64,000 nucleotides of DNA, taken from the NCBI GenBank assembly GCA_021234155.1, contig JAJEKV010000016.1, forward strand, positions 20,152,441-20,216,440, in the 5' to 3' direction. Each line of letters starts with the position of its first letter. Position 1 is the first letter of the stretch. Positions 12,601 to 25,352 of the stretch are shown piece after piece. The DNA is from Isoetes taiwanensis. Its lineage: Eukaryota > Streptophyta > Lycopodiopsida > Isoetales > Isoetaceae. Made by a program: the position numbers and the translations under genes. Under the pieces are notes generated by a model, which was given only the letters and a program-made list of their open reading frames with translations, was not told the DNA's origin and ran no database searches.

Positions 12601-13650
12601 GATCCAGTATCCAATAGACACACTTGTAGTAATGACCCTGGCATGCTGCAGTGGCTACATGCCTATGGCATGTGTATAATTTATTATTTTCGTACGTCTT
12701 GAGAAATAAAGGACATAAGGGTTGGCCTTTATGCATCATTATTTCCACTGATTGTGCATGCAGCATCTCTTCGACGACATAGCCTGCTATTGTGAGTAAG
12801 AAATGTATTACCCATTCCTACTACTGCGCACAGGAAAATAACACAGCTATGGATATTGTGATAGATCTTGACAATGTGAACTAGGCTTGGTGTAAATTTT
12901 GAGTTATTTTTTTACCTAGCTTAGTGTTTTATTTCCTTAAATCTCTTTTGCATTCAGTGTATTTATTGCACATGCATGGTGAAGGGAGATAATCTTAAAG
13001 AATCCCATGACACCTGCTATCCTCAGCATGCCAACCATTCTGATGCTTGTTTTTGTTGTTTTGGGTGCAAGTAACAGGATTCTTTACTCCATGTTATGTG
13101 TTTTCGGTATATCATTGAAGTTAAAGATAATCACAATGATTGGAGGACTTCTCCAATATGGTTTGGAGGACTTCTCCAATATGGTTTAGTACCTGAACAA
13201 ACTATTTGCAAAAAAAGCTTGTAACGAAAATGAATATCTCAGGTTATTTATGTATTACATTCATTTTGAGGTGAGTTCTTATAGAAATATGATTTAACTT
13301 GTATTTTATTTTGAATACAAAGGGGGTAACCCATAGTACAGGGCATGTAATAACTGAACATTTTCTAATTCAGCTATGTTATTTGGAAGTTGATTATTTA
13401 CAGGCATTTTCTCGTATAAGATTACAATAAACTTGTATATTTTGGATCATGGTATTTGATTGTAATATTATGTCCATTGTGCATATTTTGATCTTTGCTG
13501 ATTATATCCACAGTCCATATGATATATTTATATTTGATAACCAGTTCATGGCCTAAGTGCTAAATCACCTGATTAGTCTTAGGGCTGCCTATTGAAGCTT
13601 GATAGTTTCTTGCAAAGAGGTATCAAGTTTAAAGTCTGGTGACAGATTTC

Positions 13651-13655
<5 letters not shown>
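9661..13655. other. AT-rich DNA with two isolated splice-bounded reading frames
   Basis: The stretch holds no recognisable gene. Two islands stand out on the plus strand. 10,234-10,280 lies between a good acceptor (ttcttttgcag) and donor (gtaagc) and reads WLEQHAKGTDKDSRM. 11,815-12,032 is an open frame (containing NSYRGDLNIVEQEASKHDA) ending at a 'ttttcag|gtttgg' junction. Neither matches a family I know. 11,798-11,822 holds a short direct repeat ('ccgctcagcccatgcctggtta' twice, 11,779-11,822). Confidence 0.3.
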
Positions 13656-13688
<33 letters not shown>

Positions 13689-15206
13689 AGGTTTTTGATA
13701 TTACATGCAAAAGAAATTACATGAATATATACAGCAGTTGCAAAGGAAAAAATAAACCTTTGCAATGCTTACTTATCTCAACATTAGAGGTAATTTGAGA
13801 TCTCATTTTGTCCCATTAAGGGATGCTTAAAAAGCCACATCAGCTTTTTAAACTGTCCAATAAGAGAAGAGCTCCAGCGTATTTTATTCCAGTATTATGT
13901 GGCAGCAGTAATTAATGCAGTTCTAACTAACTTTTGCAGTGTCCTTTTTCTACTATAACTTTTGATCAAAAACTCCGATTCGAACACTATTTATGGCAAT
14001 GGATTCGTCTCCTCAAGATCTTTCTAATGACAACCCATTGTTATATCTTTTGGGATGTAAGTATATAAGAAAAGAGCAAAAAACCATATTTTTTAAGGTT
14101 AACACATATGGCTTGTATTGAAATACATCATAACCATATATCACTTGAAAGATCTTTTCATTCTGCATCTAATGCAACAAACGCCGCAGCATTTTCATGA
14201 GTAGATCAAAAGTTATAGGGAAAAAATGACAGCAATGAAGTTGTTAATGCTGCATTAATTGCAGTTTGATGTAGAATACTCATTCTATTGGAGGATTCTT
14301 ATGGGGACAAAAAGAGATCTCAAATTACCTCTAATGGAAAGGACTGAAAAAGGAGCAGCACAGCTAGATAAACAAAATTAGCTGTACCAACTGATCAAAA
14401 AGAGAATATCAGATGCCTGTAATAGTTCAAAATGAGAAATCAGATCTCCAATTCCCTATTCATAGCCCAGGGCAAACTCCAGTGGATCGACCTGTACAAT
14501 ATGAAATACTGTCTCAAGTTCATCAAGATCCAAAGGGGTGTGGACCATGAATTACAGCATGATTTCCGAAGTGATATCGAAATGCTCCTCCCATTTGGCA
14601 GCAAAGTGAATCTTCAAATCGTTCCACCACCAAAGATCTTCATATTCCAGAATGATTCCCAGAGCTGTCTGAGCCAAAATGTGCTGCTTCAAAGTAATCA
14701 TCTTGGCTTTAATTTCCCCCCTTGTCCACTGCTCGAAGGTCGGCTTCGGATCATATCTTCCCCGAGAAGGGGGGATAACCATATCATAATGCTCGGTCAC
14801 AAAATCTGTCAATGTCAACATCAGCATCAGAGATAGTTAATATGAAAAAAGCATAAAAACCATGGTAATTCCCAAGAGAATCCCAATTTCTGTCATATGT
14901 TGAGCCCTTGCATCTTCTATGAGCAATAGCAGTCTCGACCAGCAGGGACTGAAAGCAGGCTTTGATCCAATTAAGCTTAAATGCTTTTTGATCATGAAGG
15001 ATCCTGTTTCGGTGCTTCCAAATGGACCAAAGGGCCAGAGTTCTCAGAGTACCACAAAAGGCATTTGGGAAATTCAAGAAGATAAAGAATTCCTGGAGGA
15101 AGAACCAGGAGTGGCCATACAAAGATTTCGAGCCCAGATCCAAAAAGACAGAAGACGAGGGCTTTTCCTTACCCCCGGTAGTCACACAGAAACATACACA
15201 AAGCAA
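13656..15206 (-). mobile_element. 5'-truncated poly-A LINE relic (minus strand)
   Basis: The plus strand shows a 32-nt T-run at 13,656-13,687, the poly-A tail of a minus-strand retroelement. Upstream in the minus sense, reading frames at 15,206-14,784 and 14,827-14,552 carry 'LRTLALWSIWKHRNRILHD' and 'FEQWTRGEIKAKMITL'. The W-x-IWKHRN pattern is typical of the region after the reverse transcriptase in plant LINEs. The coding part is broken by frameshifts. A fold-back element (13,782-14,336) is inserted in its 3' part. Its poly-A tail separates it from the LINE-A family, which ends in microsatellite repeats. Confidence 0.55.
13782..14336. mobile_element. Fold-back/MITE-like element with 33-bp terminal inverted repeats
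   Basis: The left end 13,782-13,814 (starting cattagaggtaatttgagat) and the reverse complement of 14,304-14,336 match at 32 of 33 positions. The interior is also partly symmetric: 'ctataacttttgatca' near 13,953 is mirrored near 14,205-14,220. No coding capacity and no clear target-site duplication are seen. The shape fits a non-autonomous DNA transposon such as a long-TIR MULE derivative or MITE. Confidence 0.7.
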
Positions 15207-16330
15207 CTCAACAAGCGTTATTGCTAAAACTTTATAATGCCACCATGTCTAGGGCTCAGCTTCCAAGCAATTACTTTTAAATATCCAAATGCATCATTAT
15301 GATGCGGATTTAGTATTATATTTTTAGGATCTCCATTCATCTCCATATGGTTTATTTGTTGTCTAACTCATACGATTTACTAAGTAATTATTCGCTATAT
15401 ACATCATTAGAAGAGAGTAACAATCGACCACTACAGACACATACACATGCTGCCACACATCACCAGACAACTTTTTACTTGAAAATTTTCCTGTCTTTCT
15501 TGCTCCTGCTTTTATCCCTGCTGCACACATGCATTTCTTCCATCTTCTTTTGAAATGATATATTTTATTGTAGCGAGTCATGCATTAGTTGATAACACGC
15601 GCTGATGTGGTGTTGTATTTGAGTCAAACAAGCTCCTCTTCAAGTATATGTGCATGGGCGCTTGCTTCAAACCAGGGAGCATCACACAAATTAGTTTTTG
15701 TGATGAGGGAGCATCACACAAATTAGTTTTTGTGATGGGAGAGACTTCGACGTTAATTCCACATGACACAGTTAGTGATTATGAGCTTCTAGATTTCTAG
15801 AAATAATAATATAGTTGCTGGTAGACCTGAGTCTCGCATGTGGGACATGATATCAAAGCATGTTTACACATTCATATTCGCCACCGTTGGCAACGAGAGG
15901 AGCTTCTATAGCTGTCAATCTCGAATGAGCTTCACATCAAGCCAACAGATGTTTCTAGAGTTCTTTGGGATAGGTTCTTCATGATATGGATCAGTTGAGG
16001 CTGATGGATATAAACTCTACATTTTTAGATTGCACCAATTGTATTTATGTGTAGAAACGGTATATTTGTTTAAAATAATGTTGAAGGCAATTGTTGAACT
16101 AAGAACTAGACAATTTTATACAAGTTACTTCATCTTTTGTTTACACTTTAAAGAAAATATTCTTTCTCTATCCATATGTGTCTATTGCACTTGAAACATA
16201 TGTTGCCATAAATGTCCATGTCCATGACCAATGCCCGGCATCGCTGGGCACACGTTTCTAGTAAGGTATTATGTACAATATGAAGAGTCCCAATCAACAA
16301 GTAAACAATGAACATAGCAAATTATTATAT
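15207..16330. other. AT-rich spacer with a 2 x 32-bp tandem repeat
   Basis: Two 32-bp units at 15,675-15,706 and 15,707-15,738 (gggagcatcacacaaattag...) differ at one base. Each is itself partly palindromic (catcaca...tgtgatg). No gene is seen elsewhere in the stretch. Confidence 0.6.
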
Positions 16331-17552
16331 AGAAGGAAGGAAGGAAGGAAGGTATTTTTATCGTCCACGGAGACCAATCGATCTATGGGACCCAATACAA
16401 AAGCGCAGTAAGCGGATTACTACCCGGATTAAAAAACCCCCGCCCCGAAGGGTTTTCGAAGGAAAAACCGTGGCAGCAATCAGCTTGCTGACAAACTGTT
16501 CTAATATACAAAATGCAAAAACACACAAATATATACACTCATGCACCGCACCCATAGTGCCTGATCAGCGGGCAGCCAGGCGGGGGCAAAGATGAGCTCG
16601 CAGATCTAGTACCTTCTGAATGTACGACCCCAGAGCACGTACTGACGGTGTGTTCATCAGCAAATGTAGGGGCAAGTCCGCCGCGTACTAAGGGAGCGTG
16701 TCCGCCCGGATCGACCGAATCTTTGGGCAACTGGAAAGTGTGAGACTCATCCTCAATGGCACCCGTTTGACAAAGCCCGACAAAGCACATCCCGGGGGGC
16801 TCCCCAATCCACCGGATCTCGATCACGAAGATGGTGGGCGCAATGCGAATGGAGGCAATGAGCGGCTTTTGAGGCGGTACCGGGACGCAGTAGATTTGGG
16901 GGGCCGGGCTAACACGGGGTTGATGTGCTCTCCCTTGTAATGGGCGTTTTGACCTACTCTAGAGCGTAGGGGTCCCGAGCTTGCCAAGGAAACAAGCGTC
17001 CGGGTACTCCCATGCGGTATCCACGATCGGCCTCTGTGTCCACCTGCGCACCTGTGCTCCTGCCGTTCCATCTGGCTGAACCAGCGATCTCTCTACCCCC
17101 TCCAGCGGGCCACGAGGCGGCAGGCCCATTGCCCTGGCAGCGTAAGCCGAGTCTTGGAGCCGAGAGCATCACCCATATTAACCACTTTAAAAAATAGGCG
17201 ATGTGTCTATCAAGGGCTGCCGTGAGGTAAAGAATCGTTTTCGCGGCCGAGAATCGATAGGGACCGAAGGTTTCACCCCAAGTGCCTTACACTTTTGCTC
17301 AAGTCATTCGGGTTGCCAAAGAGGCGGTCGGGCCCCAATCCCGACCCCGTCTGGAAGGGCGGGGATAAGCCGGTGCCAGCAGTGTTGATGGCCCCAATCA
17401 TAGAGCTGCACTTTGGGATTTGTTGTTACGCATGGCATAAAGTGCTTTCGACTGCTATCACCCATGGCCGGATGGCCTCCCCAACAGGCGAGGGGGAACT
17501 CCACTCCTAGGTACTTGTAGGTGGGCGTGACCTCTACAGGCTGTCCCCGAGA
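16331..17552 (-). mobile_element. LINE-B: 5'-truncated minus-strand copy of the LINE-A family
   Basis: On the minus strand this starts within the reverse-transcriptase-distal region: 'RGQPVEVTPTYKYLGVEFP' is read from about 17,552 downward and matches RGQQVKVTHTYKYLGLEFP of the copy at 60,950. It runs through the C-terminal region (GAIEDESHTFQ, about 16,745) and the 3' UTR with the AAAACCC...GGGTTTT stem, and ends at 'tcgtccacgg' (16,361). The flanking GGAA repeat (16,331-16,352) takes the place of the tail. The frame is broken in many places. Confidence 0.85.
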
Positions 17553-18127
17553 AGTTATAGTATACAATAAGAACATTCTTAAGCAACAACTAACAAGACA
17601 AAATTATGTTTTGCAATTTGACAAGTTATGGATTCAAATTTATGAACTACTAATTCAAACTTGTGAATAATCCTATGAGCAAGCAGCTTGAGCCACGGAC
17701 TTAGTCTGTGAAGGTAGCTTTGTCTATAACTCAGACCATGGGAACCATATAAGAAATAATAATGAGATAACGTTAATAAGTCTAAGCTCTACACAAAATT
17801 TAAATAACGGATGGAAGTTTGTGAAGCATATCTATATATGAATTAACAAACTCAAGCATGGAATGTAAGCAATAACCCATAACAATACCTCCATCCATGA
17901 ATATAAGTCCGCTAGATATGTGAATCTTTATTAACAGACTCAAATTCGTGATTCTATCAGAATCCTAACATCTAAATCTTAGATAACGGACTCAAGTCCG
18001 TGACTTCTACCTAAGTCTTCAATAATGCATGCAATTCACAACTTTGCGAGTTCTTTATACCCAAGACTTGAGATAGTTCGTATTTCACAAAGAAATGCAT
18101 AGTTATGTATTTCACAAAGAACTAAGC
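17553..18127. other. AT-rich spacer with short palindromic 'ggactcaagtcc' words
   Basis: Several related words recur ('acggacttagtctgtgaa', 'acggactcaagtccgtga', 'agactcaaattcgtga') in a degenerate array between about 17,630 and 18,005. No gene is seen. Confidence 0.45.
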
Positions 18128-18167
18128 TCTCTCCCTCCCTCCCTCCCTCCCTCCCTCCCTCCCTCCG
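18128..18167. repeat. CTCC/CCCT microsatellite
   Basis: About ten copies of the tetranucleotide ccct occur in a row. Confidence 0.95.
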
Positions 18168-21100
18168 GATGCGATTCTTTAACCACCTAGGAAAATTCCG
18201 CAGAGATCATGATAGATCTTCACTTTGCCAAAAAAAACATCATACTTTGCTCAGTTTATCAATATTTCCTCCACCCAATTCGTAGAAATTGAGTTGCAGC
18301 AGCCTGGTTCTGCCTCGCGATAGCTTCCCCAAAGCCGCCATAACTTCCCCAGACATGCTGGAATTTCCATTAATTTTTTGTGACCATTGATCAAATCCAA
18401 TGATTGTAAATGCATCCACATGGATGATTGTAGATGCATCCACATGCACAAAAGTCCTAGGTGGCAGCAACTCTCTAAAATTGCTTGAAAGTGTCAACAT
18501 GTATTTGTGCAAACATGTGAAGGGTTTCCCTCACACGGTAATGTTTTTTTCGGCAGCTGTAATGCCGAGTAGTAGTTTTCGGGCAAAATTTTCCTTCATT
18601 TCTAATTGACTTGAATTTTTACAGTAGAGAGGAGGGAAGCATTTTTTCCGATGGAAGCGAACATCATGGGGAGTTAATCTCCTCTGCCTTCCATGATTAG
18701 GGAAATAGAATTCAAACCTGAGCGAGTTTTGAGCTGTTGTTTAGGGATCCCGGTCTGTTTTTCTTTCCCTCCTCCAGCTCCATCGGTATCTGGCTATGAA
18801 AAACGTTTTGCTTCACAGAACTATGTTTTGGGCAAGAAGCTATCCAATCACAGAATACAAAGCTATGAAGAAGTCAGTATCCATTTTGGCTACTAGAATT
18901 TACTTCATGATATGAAGCATGCAGGGTTTCTATTTTTTGGATCTCTGCTCAACCCTTTGCATTTTGTATTTTTATATTCTTCTGTAAAGCTCCATATGCG
19001 GCATAGATCATTGTAAGAGGCGACTGTTAATGGGTAGGGGATAGATCGATCTGAACAAATGGCTCTGGGGCAAACCTTCCTTTGTTCATCGCAACGATGA
19101 TGAACAAGAAGCTCTAGAATTCAGCTATGGTGGAACATGATTCGCCCTCTCCCACTGGTCTGGTATAATGCATACAACTTTTCATATTTTTGGGTCTCTG
19201 TTATTTTCCCTAAAAGTTGTTCATTTGGATTGAGGTTTGGACATGAAATGAAAGTTCAGAAGACCTTATCAGCTAAATTAAAGAGTGATCTATTTACCAT
19301 TCTCTTTGTCAAATTGGTTTCTTATGTTAACAGAGGCCAATGCATGGATTTGACGTTATGTTTGAATGGATTAATGCATTTTTTGAAGCGTCAGATGCAT
19401 GAGAGCAGTGGCTTTTTTATAGAAAAGTATGACGAGTTTTTTGTTTTCACTTATTTCCTTTGGTCTATAGATGAGCTTTTCTTTACATGTAGGTGATTTC
19501 GGATTTTTCTCTTTTGTTTGTTGCTTAAATTGCATGTAGATTTGGCTTACGCTAAGGAATAATGCCTTTGAAAATGAACAGCTCATGTGTGGATGCTGCT
19601 AGAATGATCATGTGAGGTAGGTAAATGTCTCTCTATTCTTTCTTTTGGTATTTATCTCTAAATTTCCGTTCAAATGTTCATGATGTCAATAAAAAATCAT
19701 GCAATTTCTTTGTGCCCCTTTTAAAGTCTTTGTCCTATACCTTTCTAGATAGGCTCAATGCATACATTTGCTTTGCTATATTCTGCATTGTTGTCATGAA
19801 CTACATTGGTGTCATGAATCACTTTAAGGATCTTTTTGGGTTCATTTGTTCGTCTTACATTGGGTTGTTTTTTCTGCATAATTAGACTACTCTTCCTATG
19901 AGCTTTGATAAGGTTAGGAACTCCTTTTAGGGCAGGGTTTGGAACGAGTCACTTCATTTAATTGTCGAGTTGCTCAATTTAGACAATACTGGTTCCTCCT
20001 TAATGATTAATCTTAACTTCGTTCATTTGTGTATGCCCAAGTGTAAGTAAAAAATGCTTCATTCAGACTAATCTGACTTTGCTATAAATTGGTCTCTCAT
20101 TTGGGTGTGCAGAGATGCTTTTAAAATTCCTTGAGCAAGATATCATGACTTATTATGTTGCAGATGTTGGGCCACAAAATATATAGTCATGGATTTATAG
20201 AAATTTAATAGAGAGAGCGGTACAGTGGTAAGTGAGAACTCAACATATAAAATTTAGTTGGACTAATTTTCCACATGTTCTGCAACATAGTTCAGAATTT
20301 GCATATTGTTATTCCATGGTTAAACTTATGTAGTTATTAATAGACTTGCCTAACCCCCCTGGAAGCTTTAGATGCCATTGAGAAATGCGGTTCACAAGCA
20401 TAGCTTTTAAGCTTTCAGGCAAGGCATTTGTTTAGTTCTCAAGTTTGAAGCTTGGAGTTTATGGGTCTAAATGTGTTCAACATGAGCATAAAACCTGAGG
20501 CTAAGTGTAAAGTTTTGTTTATTTTATAATATAGTGTAGCCTTCAGAGAAGACCTCTCCGAAGTCCTAAATCCAACAAAGGAAATCCGAAAAAAATTGGT
20601 AAGCTTTGGTTTTGCAAGTAAAACAACCTTCGAGTAAAGACTGGAGCTTAGTCTTAGACTATTGCTTTGGAAGGAGACTTGTATGCTTCATGAGGTACAT
20701 CTCCCAAATCTGCACCATTCGCAGAGTGTAAGGTATTTTTTGAGTGAGTGGTACTGGAGCTATGTGCTAGTTCGTTAAGTGCAGTTGCAACTAAATCTTC
20801 TTTTCTAGGTGCTCCTTTGTTTTAAACTATGCCGAAGGTTACCAAACTCCTCGAATTATCATCTTCCTTGTGGCTAGAATAAAGTATAATTATACCCCTT
20901 CACGATATATCCATACCCTACAAATATACATGGAATTCCTCTATTAGAGAACATTTCTCATCTCTGGCCAAGTTTGCATATGCTATACACCCAAAAATTA
21001 TGAAGCCATACAGCTAGGATTTTCTCCTTTCCAACTCTACAAAATCCCCTTCACATATTCTGTTCACTCATTTTTAAAGAAATTGAAACTTAGCATGTCC

Positions 21101-22418
21101 CAACTCCTATGGAACATTTGGTTCTTATCAATTGACTGTGCATTTAAGCTGTAGAATGCCTTTGACACTAACTCAGTTTATACAAGTTGGCTTCTCTCTT
21201 TCCTTGTGCTACAACTGTGTTGTGTTCATCTTTAAAACAATGCATTTTCTATTTCAAATGTAGCAAATAGCTTGGCATCATTTATCTTAGACTGGAATTG
21301 GGTTTATACAAGGCGTCTTTGAGCTGTATTTTGTTGTGGCCTGTGGGAAGCTTCAATGCCATAGTGGAACCTAGAGACCACGTGATTTACCTATGAGACC
21401 ACGTGATTTACCTATGTTAGGAGACTATAGCAACATAGACAATAACCTATGGGAAAAGCAATGATTAAAATTTTGAAAAATTAGAGCATCAAACTGCAGC
21501 ATAAGAACTTCCAATATTAACGAAGAAAGTCATATAGAAATATCCCTCTTGCCCCCGTAGACCCCTGAAATCCAAACTTATATGTAAAAACTGACGGCAA
21601 CCAACTGTTTGCCCAACAAATGTAGTTTAGACGACAAATGAAAACGTGTTATGATTTCAAGGGCATTCAAAAATCAACATGGAGCTTGCCAAATGAAGAG
21701 ACAATCATGTCGATATCCTCCCTAAGTATCACCACTTGATATGCCATGAAGACAATGTAAATCAAGGTTGTAGCCAGATCCAATGAGCTGAAATGAATAT
21801 GCCGCCGTCACTATATACGAGAACCTTGACCCATCCCTAGCTGGCTAAGTTGCACAACCTCTGAGATTAATCTCAGTACATAATTGGCTTATACTAATAA
21901 ATGGCTTGGGAGATATGGAAAGAAAGAATATGTGGTAAATGTAGGAAAGAATGAAAGAGACCTAAGAGTAAAAAGCCTTTGAAAGTCTATTTAAAACCTT
22001 GGAATCATCGCCATGAAAACATGTTTAGATTCGCCACCTGAAGAAACAACATGAAAATCTCAAATAAAACAATATGATCGCAACAAACAATCGAGACTTG
22101 GCATAGGAACCACAACATGGGAAAAGATATGCCAACGGAAAAATAAAACAAAAACCAGATAGACGGGAGAAAATGCGGGTGCAATAAGGCCCAAAAAGTC
22201 CATGTCAGGATAGCATGACCCGAGCCATTGGGAATGCTAGAGTATTTGAGAAAAAAGAGGAATAAACGGGTTTGAACTACCCTAGGTACAAGGAATATTA
22301 TAGGGGCATGTGGGGATAATGTCAAAAAATGTTGGCAACAAAATTTGTTGAGTAAAAATTGGCCTAAAACCTTATAATTTAAGGACTCGATCTAATATTT
22401 ATAAGCCATTTTAAAAAG
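18168..22418. other. Long AT-rich stretch, no gene recognised
   Basis: Only short unsupported reading frames are seen. Small direct repeats occur at 18,403-18,448 (gatgattgta(a/g)atgcatcca, twice) and 21,372-21,416 (gagaccacgtgatttaccta, twice). Nothing here supports a gene, RNA or complete element. Confidence 0.5.
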
Positions 22419-22429
22419 ATGCACAGCCC

Positions 22430-22615
22430 CAAAAAGTGGGGATGCCACCATTGGTGGAAAAAAGCCGATGGATGCAAGAATAGCGTAGAGGTGAAGAATC
22501 GGCTCCAGCCAATCCGATTTCTCAAAAGCAATTCGCCTCAGACCGCTCGATGGGAGGAGTCTGAAACAGCTCCGCCAGATGGGATGGAAATCACATGCAG
22601 GAGCTGCATCTGTGC

Positions 22616-22647
<32 letters not shown>

Positions 22648-22661
22648 AAAAAAAAAAAAAG
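22430..22661 (+). mobile_element. Poly-A-ended GC-richer block, possible SINE/retrocopy
   Basis: A block of distinctly higher G+C (22,430-22,613) ends in an A-run of about 48 nt (22,614-22,661, interrupted by one G). That layout fits retroposition on the plus strand. I see no clear RNA polymerase III boxes and no convincing target-site duplication. The next bases hold a small hairpin (cacggagggttgccctccgtg, 22,678-22,698). Confidence 0.4.
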
Positions 22662-22737
22662 AAACAAGGTGCTGCGCACGGAGGGTTGCCCTCCGTGACC
22701 CGAGAGTGAAATGGCTTAAATCACACTTCAAAGTCAT

Positions 22738-22800
22738 GTTTTCGAGCATATACTGACATATACTTGGAATATGCCACAAACCCACATGGATGAGGGTAAT
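22738..22800 (+). repeat. Diverged partial copy of hairpin-ended repeat family R2
   Basis: The words 'gcatatac', 'catatacttggaatatgcc' and 'acccacat..atgaggg' appear in the same order as in the full copies at 25,200 and 32,760. The terminal hairpin is absent. Confidence 0.5.
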
Positions 22801-23784
22801 ATAGCTGGCATAGGATCTGTAAGACCACAAGGAAAGCTATACCTCAAAGCCAATCAACTCTCAGTCTCCAGGATGGATGGATGGATGGAGCTAAAAAAAG
22901 GTAGCAGTTAAAAGAGCAGCCAAGCCAGTTGAAACTTTTGGCATAAGATGAAGTTTAAACTTTTTGTGGCATGCGATGTAGTACTTGTTTTTTCTGGCAA
23001 AGTGGAAATGGCATTAACTATATCTAAAATTTGTTTTGAAGTACTTGAAGCAATAATCAAATGCTTCAAGTACTTGGTAGTAGATTGTTCATCTGTGTCA
23101 ATCATACTATTGTCCAGAAATATTTGGCATCCTAGGAATTGGTGCCCTAGTGGTGCATCGCTCATCTCTCAATAACCAAAATCTTTTCCTAGCTGTTGTC
23201 ATCATTGTTGTTATGGATAAGGTATGTCTGGTTGCTTTTGTGTATCTATGGAAGCCCGTGGTACTCTCTGTGCTAGGTGTTGCTAATATTTCACAATTGC
23301 TAATTGAGCCCATGATATTGTAATAAAAATTATACTTATTTTTCTATGATGTCGAAATGTCACACAAATCCTCTATACATCATCACATGTACATATATAT
23401 GCTATCGCATCTACATAGATGCTATGTAGACAAAATGAATTAATCATCATCCACAAGACTAAGGGATATTGCAATCACCACAATAAGCAAGGACTTTGCG
23501 AATAAAACAATAAGTCTCAATTCAATATGAGCCAGATCTGATCAACCTGTTTTGCATTTTTATATATGTTCACTTTGGGCTTGTTAATGATGCATTATGT
23601 TTATGGGCAATGTTGACGGCAAACGTCTAATTTATTGCAAACACTAGAAAAATAAGTGGTTCCTTAATTCATGATGTCTGTATTTTTGGCATTATTACAC
23701 CTGTACTTTTTGGCATTGTTGTATCTGCAAATAATGTATCAAGAGACATAGCAAACATGTCGTTATAATTAAGAATGAGAATGA
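22801..23784. other. AT-rich spacer, nothing recognised
   Basis: A short GGAT repeat lies at 22,871-22,888. A minus-strand frame of 85 codons (22,908-23,165) has no recognisable domain. Confidence 0.4.
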
Positions 23785-24056
23785 GAATGATTTTTTATCG
23801 TCCACTGAGGCCAATCGGCCTATGGGCCCCACAAGGAGCGCAGCAAACTTATTATTGTCCGGGTTAAAAAACCCCCGCCCCGAAGGGTTTTCGAGGGAAA
23901 AACCGTGGCAGTAATAAGAATGCTGTCAAACTGTACAAGTATACATCAATGTATATATACATGTCAAGTGGGTGCCCGAGGACATAGCTGATCTCGCATG
24001 TCCATAACCTCCTGAAGGTATGATCCCAGCACCCGTACGGATGCTGTGCTCAATGT
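23785..24056 (-). mobile_element. LINE-C: short 5'-truncated minus-strand copy of the LINE-A family
   Basis: The minus strand encodes the last residues of ORF2 (ASVRVLGSYLQEVMDMR, compare TSVRSLGSYIQEVLDLR at about 61,900). This is followed by the shared 3' UTR with the AAAACCC/GGGTTTT stem and the 'tcgtccac' end. The tail is a GAATGA-type repeat (23,775-23,792), different from the tails of the other copies. Confidence 0.85.
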
Positions 24057-25199
24057 CACATGTAAGGAAGATGAATCAAGTGAATTTTGCTAAACAAAAT
24101 GGCATCTTTGTTGTCTAATTACTCCAATAATCTATTGCATCCATATACTCTATAGTATCTCTATACCCCTAGCTATCAAGATATATTTAATATTTTTCGT
24201 AAGTTCTAATGCCTGAGCATCATCTTCAATAACCTCAAATATGGTAGTAAAAGAAGATTTGTATTGATGCAATCTGTTGCAAGATCTCAAATCATTTATC
24301 ATTTCATGTATCTAAAGAGGCTATATTCAAAGCTGCAAACTTAAAAAGGAATGAATACGAACAACATCGAGCAACACAATAATACACATGATATAAACAG
24401 CTTGCATCACAGCCTTGAGAACTGACACCTCGATTAATGTTAGGTTGAGACGAAATAGGAATGAACAGGTCTTCCATAGCCACGGATTTCACTAGGGGTA
24501 AAAGAACAAACAGGATTTAGGAAATCAGACAATCATTTGTTGCTCCAAAATCGATCTGCATAGTCGCTTACGTTATGCATTTGTAATGTGCAGCCCCGGA
24601 ACTTGTTCCTTCACCAAGGGAATAGCAAAATTAAAAAAAGAGCATAGCTGAACCTTAAACAATTACAAAGAAGCTGGAAGGGCGACTGCAACCTGGCTCG
24701 CTGGAAAAGTGCCCACTCGCAAAGACAAAAATCACCGCTTCTCAACATTGTATATCATATTTAAACTATAAATACTCCAACATTAGGACAACCTTTACGA
24801 CAAAATTAGCTCTAGTTATTATGGAATTTGTCTTGCAACTCAAATTTTGACTTCTATTATAAGAGCCATAAAGATAAGTACAATACCTGTCTCCAAGTTT
24901 ACAAATGTTTCTTCTTCATTTATGAAGGGCAGTTTCATTTATGGCCCAAAAATGTTGATGTAAAGCATCTGAAATAAGATCCCTCCACAATATCTTGTCC
25001 AAAAGTTCCATAACCCTCCAGAATATTATGCATCTATTTGCCAAGAGACTGTTCCTAAGAGAAAACATCATGAGTGTTGTGTCTTTCACAAAAGAGGCAA
25101 TAGGCAGAAGACAAAAACATCAAAAGCAGCCATGCAAAGGTGCGGGAATGGAAAGAAGACATTGCCAAGTCCGGCGGATAGCGTTTGTGTAGCAGGCTG
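24057..25199. other. AT-rich stretch, no gene recognised
   Basis: A minus-strand frame around 25,055-25,260 (CLFCERHN) has a Cys pair that could come from the tail of a plant LINE, but it is too short to call. Confidence 0.3.
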
Positions 25200-25352
25200 A
25201 TAATGGGGCTGGATGACCCACCATTTACAGGCAGCAGCCAGTTTTTAGCAGTCATCAGCATATGCTAGGTATATGCCAGCATATACTTGAATATGCCCAC
25301 ATACCCACATAAATGAGGGTTTGCCCCCCTAGGGGCAACCCAAAAATTGCGG
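25200..25352 (+). repeat. R2 repeat, copy 1: about 150 bp ending in a GC-rich hairpin
   Basis: The block starts 'aatggggctggatgacc' and ends with gggtttgcccc-ccta-ggggcaaccc, a near-perfect inverted repeat. It is almost identical to 32,759-32,907. The sequence around each copy differs, so this is a dispersed element. Confidence 0.8.

Noticed and set aside
15830-16000. hAT transposase C-terminal relic (FATVGNERSF-like words on the plus strand)
   Set aside because: The similarity is a few residues only, no neighbouring hAT motifs or inverted ends are visible, and the frame is interrupted.
16331-16352. CRISPR-like or satellite array from GGAA repeats (also 45,382, 52,395, 58,070 and 62,439)
   Set aside because: These are simple tetranucleotide microsatellites without spacers.
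17304-17576. Independent gene for YKYLGVEFP-type protein
   Set aside because: It is the reverse-transcriptase-distal part of a truncated LINE copy, matching 60,950-61,080.
22419-22709. Frames through the long A/T run near 22,614-22,661 (poly-Lys or poly-Phe)
   Set aside because: They are homopolymer artefacts of a poly-A tract.
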